A DNA stretch of 64,000 nucleotides from Lactiplantibacillus songbeiensis. Lineage in GTDB: Bacteria > Bacillota > Bacilli > Lactobacillales > Lactobacillaceae. The translations under genes were made by a program, and so were the position numbers. Positions 62,569 to 64,000 of the stretch are shown here, one piece after another; within the stretch, counting starts at the first letter, position 1, and every line of letters begins with the position of its first letter. The stretch covers positions 1 through 64,000 of the forward strand of contig NZ_BJDL01000010.1 in the NCBI RefSeq assembly GCF_005405125.1. Direction: 5' to 3'. The notes below the pieces were generated by a model. The model was not told the origin of the DNA, did not search any database, and was given only the letters and a program-made list of their open reading frames with translations.

Positions 62569-64000
62569 TTAATTCAAAGCCGCTAAGATCCCCGTTAAGA
62601 AGTCATCGACATTACCAACAAAGGCATGCTGCGCCACTTTAAAGATTGGCGCGGTTTCATCTTGGTTAACCGCCACGATATGCTTAGCCCCAACCATCCC
62701 AATAACGAATTGATCAGCACCGGAAATGCCTAACGTGATAATGACTTCTGGATTGACGGTCGCACCGCCAAGTCCAATCTGCTGATCAACACTGAATTGT
62801 TCCAACGTGGTTAGTGGTCGCGTAACCGCAATCGTCGCACCAATCCACTTCGCCAATTGTTGGGCCTTTAACACTACCGCTGGGTCAAGTGCCCCACGAC
62901 CGAGGGCAATAATCCGCTTGGCCGTGCTGACATTACCGACATTGACCGGCACATCTTCTGTTAAATGCAATTGTTTGACGACGCGATGTAAGTCCGCTAC
63001 TTGAATGCGCTTGGCCGTTGGAACCGGTTGTTGATTCAAGGTATCTTGTTGCACCATAACACCGAGTTCAATCGCCCCTAAATCTTGACTGATCCATTCA
63101 GACGATCCTTCCGCTAAATCTAAAGCCCGCACGTCCCGCAATAATTGTTCTAATGGGAACTCATGGGTATACGCAACGCCGCCGACAACTTGAATCGCTT
63201 CATTAGTCACCTTGAACCCTTGATGGCCGCCATAAAGCTTAGCCATCGCTGCCGCCGCTTCAAAGTCAGCACTCGCATCGACTTGTTGGGCCGCATCTAA
63301 AGCTAACAATTCAGCTGCACGCTTTTGCATCGTCATATTAGCAACCTTCGTTTGGACGGCCGGAATCGTATTCAACGTGCCATCCACAACTTCGCGTTTT
63401 TCAGCATAGCCTTTAACACAATCCAAGGCATGTTCCATAATACCGGCCGCAATCGCCCCCATCATAATACGAGCAACCGCCTGATTGCGCCGAGCAATCT
63501 CTAACCCTTGACCAGGACGTCCTAAGATGTTTTCAGCCGTGACTTTGACGTTGTGGAGATGCAGGCCAGCTACAGAGACCCCACGCAAGCCCATCGTGGT
63601 TTGCTTGTCCGCAGTCGTAACCCCTGGCATACTAGTATCAATAATAAAGGTCGCAAACTCACCTTGGTCAGTCCGCGCTAAAATCACATAAGTCGTCGCC
63701 TGGCCACCGTTAGTAACAAAGGCTTTTTCACCATTAATCAGCCAACCATCAGCCGTTTTAGTCGCCATCGTTTTAACCCCGAGCAAACTACCGCCACTCG
63801 GTTCAGTAATCGCAAACCCCATCAGATGATCAACTGCTGGCGTTAAATACTTGTCCTTTTGTTCAGTGGTCCCATAATGATCGATCTGTTCAGCCGCTTT
63901 CCATAAGCCTTCTAGCATGACTGCTAGACTAGCCGAACCACGGGCAATAATCGACAATACTAACGCACGCGATTGCATCCCTAGTCCCGCGCCATATGGC
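62569..64000 (-). CDS. Acyl-CoA dehydrogenase fused to an EtfA-like domain (5' end outside window)
   Basis: The frame is open to the window edge; the residues before Met 63978 read PYGAGLG, typical of the acyl-CoA dehydrogenase N-terminus, so the start lies beyond 64000. The dehydrogenase motifs are FAITEPSGGS, WLINGEKAFVTNGG, GFKVTNEAIQVVGGVAYTHEFPLEQLLRD. From about residue 300 an ETF alpha-like C-terminal domain follows (GLGGATVNPEVIITLGISGADQF). A dehydrogenase and its electron-transfer partner in one chain suggests direct flavin-to-flavin electron passage. The substrate is unknown; L. plantarum lacks ordinary beta-oxidation. Confidence 0.8.
   Translation of the reverse strand, partial: PYGAGLGMQSRALVLSIIARGSASLAVMLEGLWKAAEQIDHYGTTEQKDKYLTPAVDHLMGFAITEPSGGSLLGVKTMATKTADGWLINGEKAFVTNGGQATTYVILARTDQGEFATFIIDTSMPGVTTADKQTTMGLRGVSVAGLHLHNVKVTAENILGRPGQGLEIARRNQAVARIMMGAIAAGIMEHALDCVKGYAEKREVVDGTLNTIPAVQTKVANMTMQKRAAELLALDAAQQVDASADFEAAAAMAKLYGGHQGFKVTNEAIQVVGGVAYTHEFPLEQLLRDVRALDLAEGSSEWISQDLGAIELGVMVQQDTLNQQPVPTAKRIQVADLHRVVKQLHLTEDVPVNVGNVSTAKRIIALGRGALDPAVVLKAQQLAKWIGATIAVTRPLTTLEQFSVDQQIGLGGATVNPEVIITLGISGADQFVIGMVGAKHIVAVNQDETAPIFKVAQHAFVGNVDDFLTGILAALN

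Noticed and set aside
1-64000. CRISPR arrays, tRNA or rRNA genes, prophage genes
   Set aside because: I looked for short regular direct repeats with spacers, tRNA-like cloverleaf ends and phage gene sets and found none; the repeats present are long, dispersed and structured.

Overview
The window reads as chromosome of a Lactiplantibacillus of the L. plantarum group. The grounds are the maltose/maltodextrin cluster (GH65 phosphorylase, MsmX-type ATPase, MalEFG, several GH13 enzymes and two LacI regulators), a mannose-family PTS, an LPQTN-anchored surface protein, low-GC Firmicute ribosome binding sites and promoters, and a gene order that from memory resembles the mal-to-ser stretch of L. plantarum. 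The species was not verified.

Layout. 1-250: tail of an IS200/IS605-type TnpB with its right end. 400-3440: a serine biosynthesis operon (serC-serA-acetyltransferase) behind a serine-rich leader peptide and a terminator, an apparent translation-coupled attenuator. 3540-11600: oligopeptide-binding lipoprotein, an XRE-TPR regulator followed by a 43-aa hydrophobic peptide, and a very large LPQTN adhesin. 11580-12361: a zeta-toxin-like kinase with a small overlapping upstream partner. 12440-18874: a cluster resembling shikimate/quinate metabolism (transporter, two shikimate-dehydrogenase paralogues, SDR, TIM-barrel isomerase) with a divergent LysR. 18900-22670: gene-poor DNA, a second LysR and a secreted protein. 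23100-31041: a LevR-like regulator with a decayed AAA+ domain, a mannose-family PTS operon with its own small leader ORF, and a GH13 glucosidase. 31270-35390: a LexA-box-controlled recA, a T-box-controlled NhaC-type transporter and a quinone-oxidoreductase-like enzyme. 35870-53780: fructokinase, a candidate small RNA, and the maltose/maltodextrin regulon. 53830-64000: AraC regulator, secreted flavin reductase, DUF262 protein, a small gene with an internal stop, an ECF transporter subunit, an unknown gene, an arylsulfotransferase-like protein and an acyl-CoA dehydrogenase/EtfA-like fusion that runs off the window.

The maltose genes form a coherent system. MalE-MalF-MalG with MsmX would import malto-oligosaccharides, GH13 and GH31 enzymes trim them, and GH65 phosphorylates maltose. 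Two palindromic operator types recur upstream of these units. The beta-phosphoglucomutase expected beside a maltose phosphorylase is not in the window.

The most unusual structure is not a gene. About ten copies of a 310-410 bp intergenic repeat lie across the window in both orientations. Each has terminal inverted repeats and is built from two oppositely oriented cruciform modules that share a conserved core. The inner hairpins are present or cleanly absent from copy to copy, and one copy is reduced to little more than its ends. Two related elements and one unrelated structured element lie nearby. Together with the serine leader attenuator, these are the best candidates for something undescribed.
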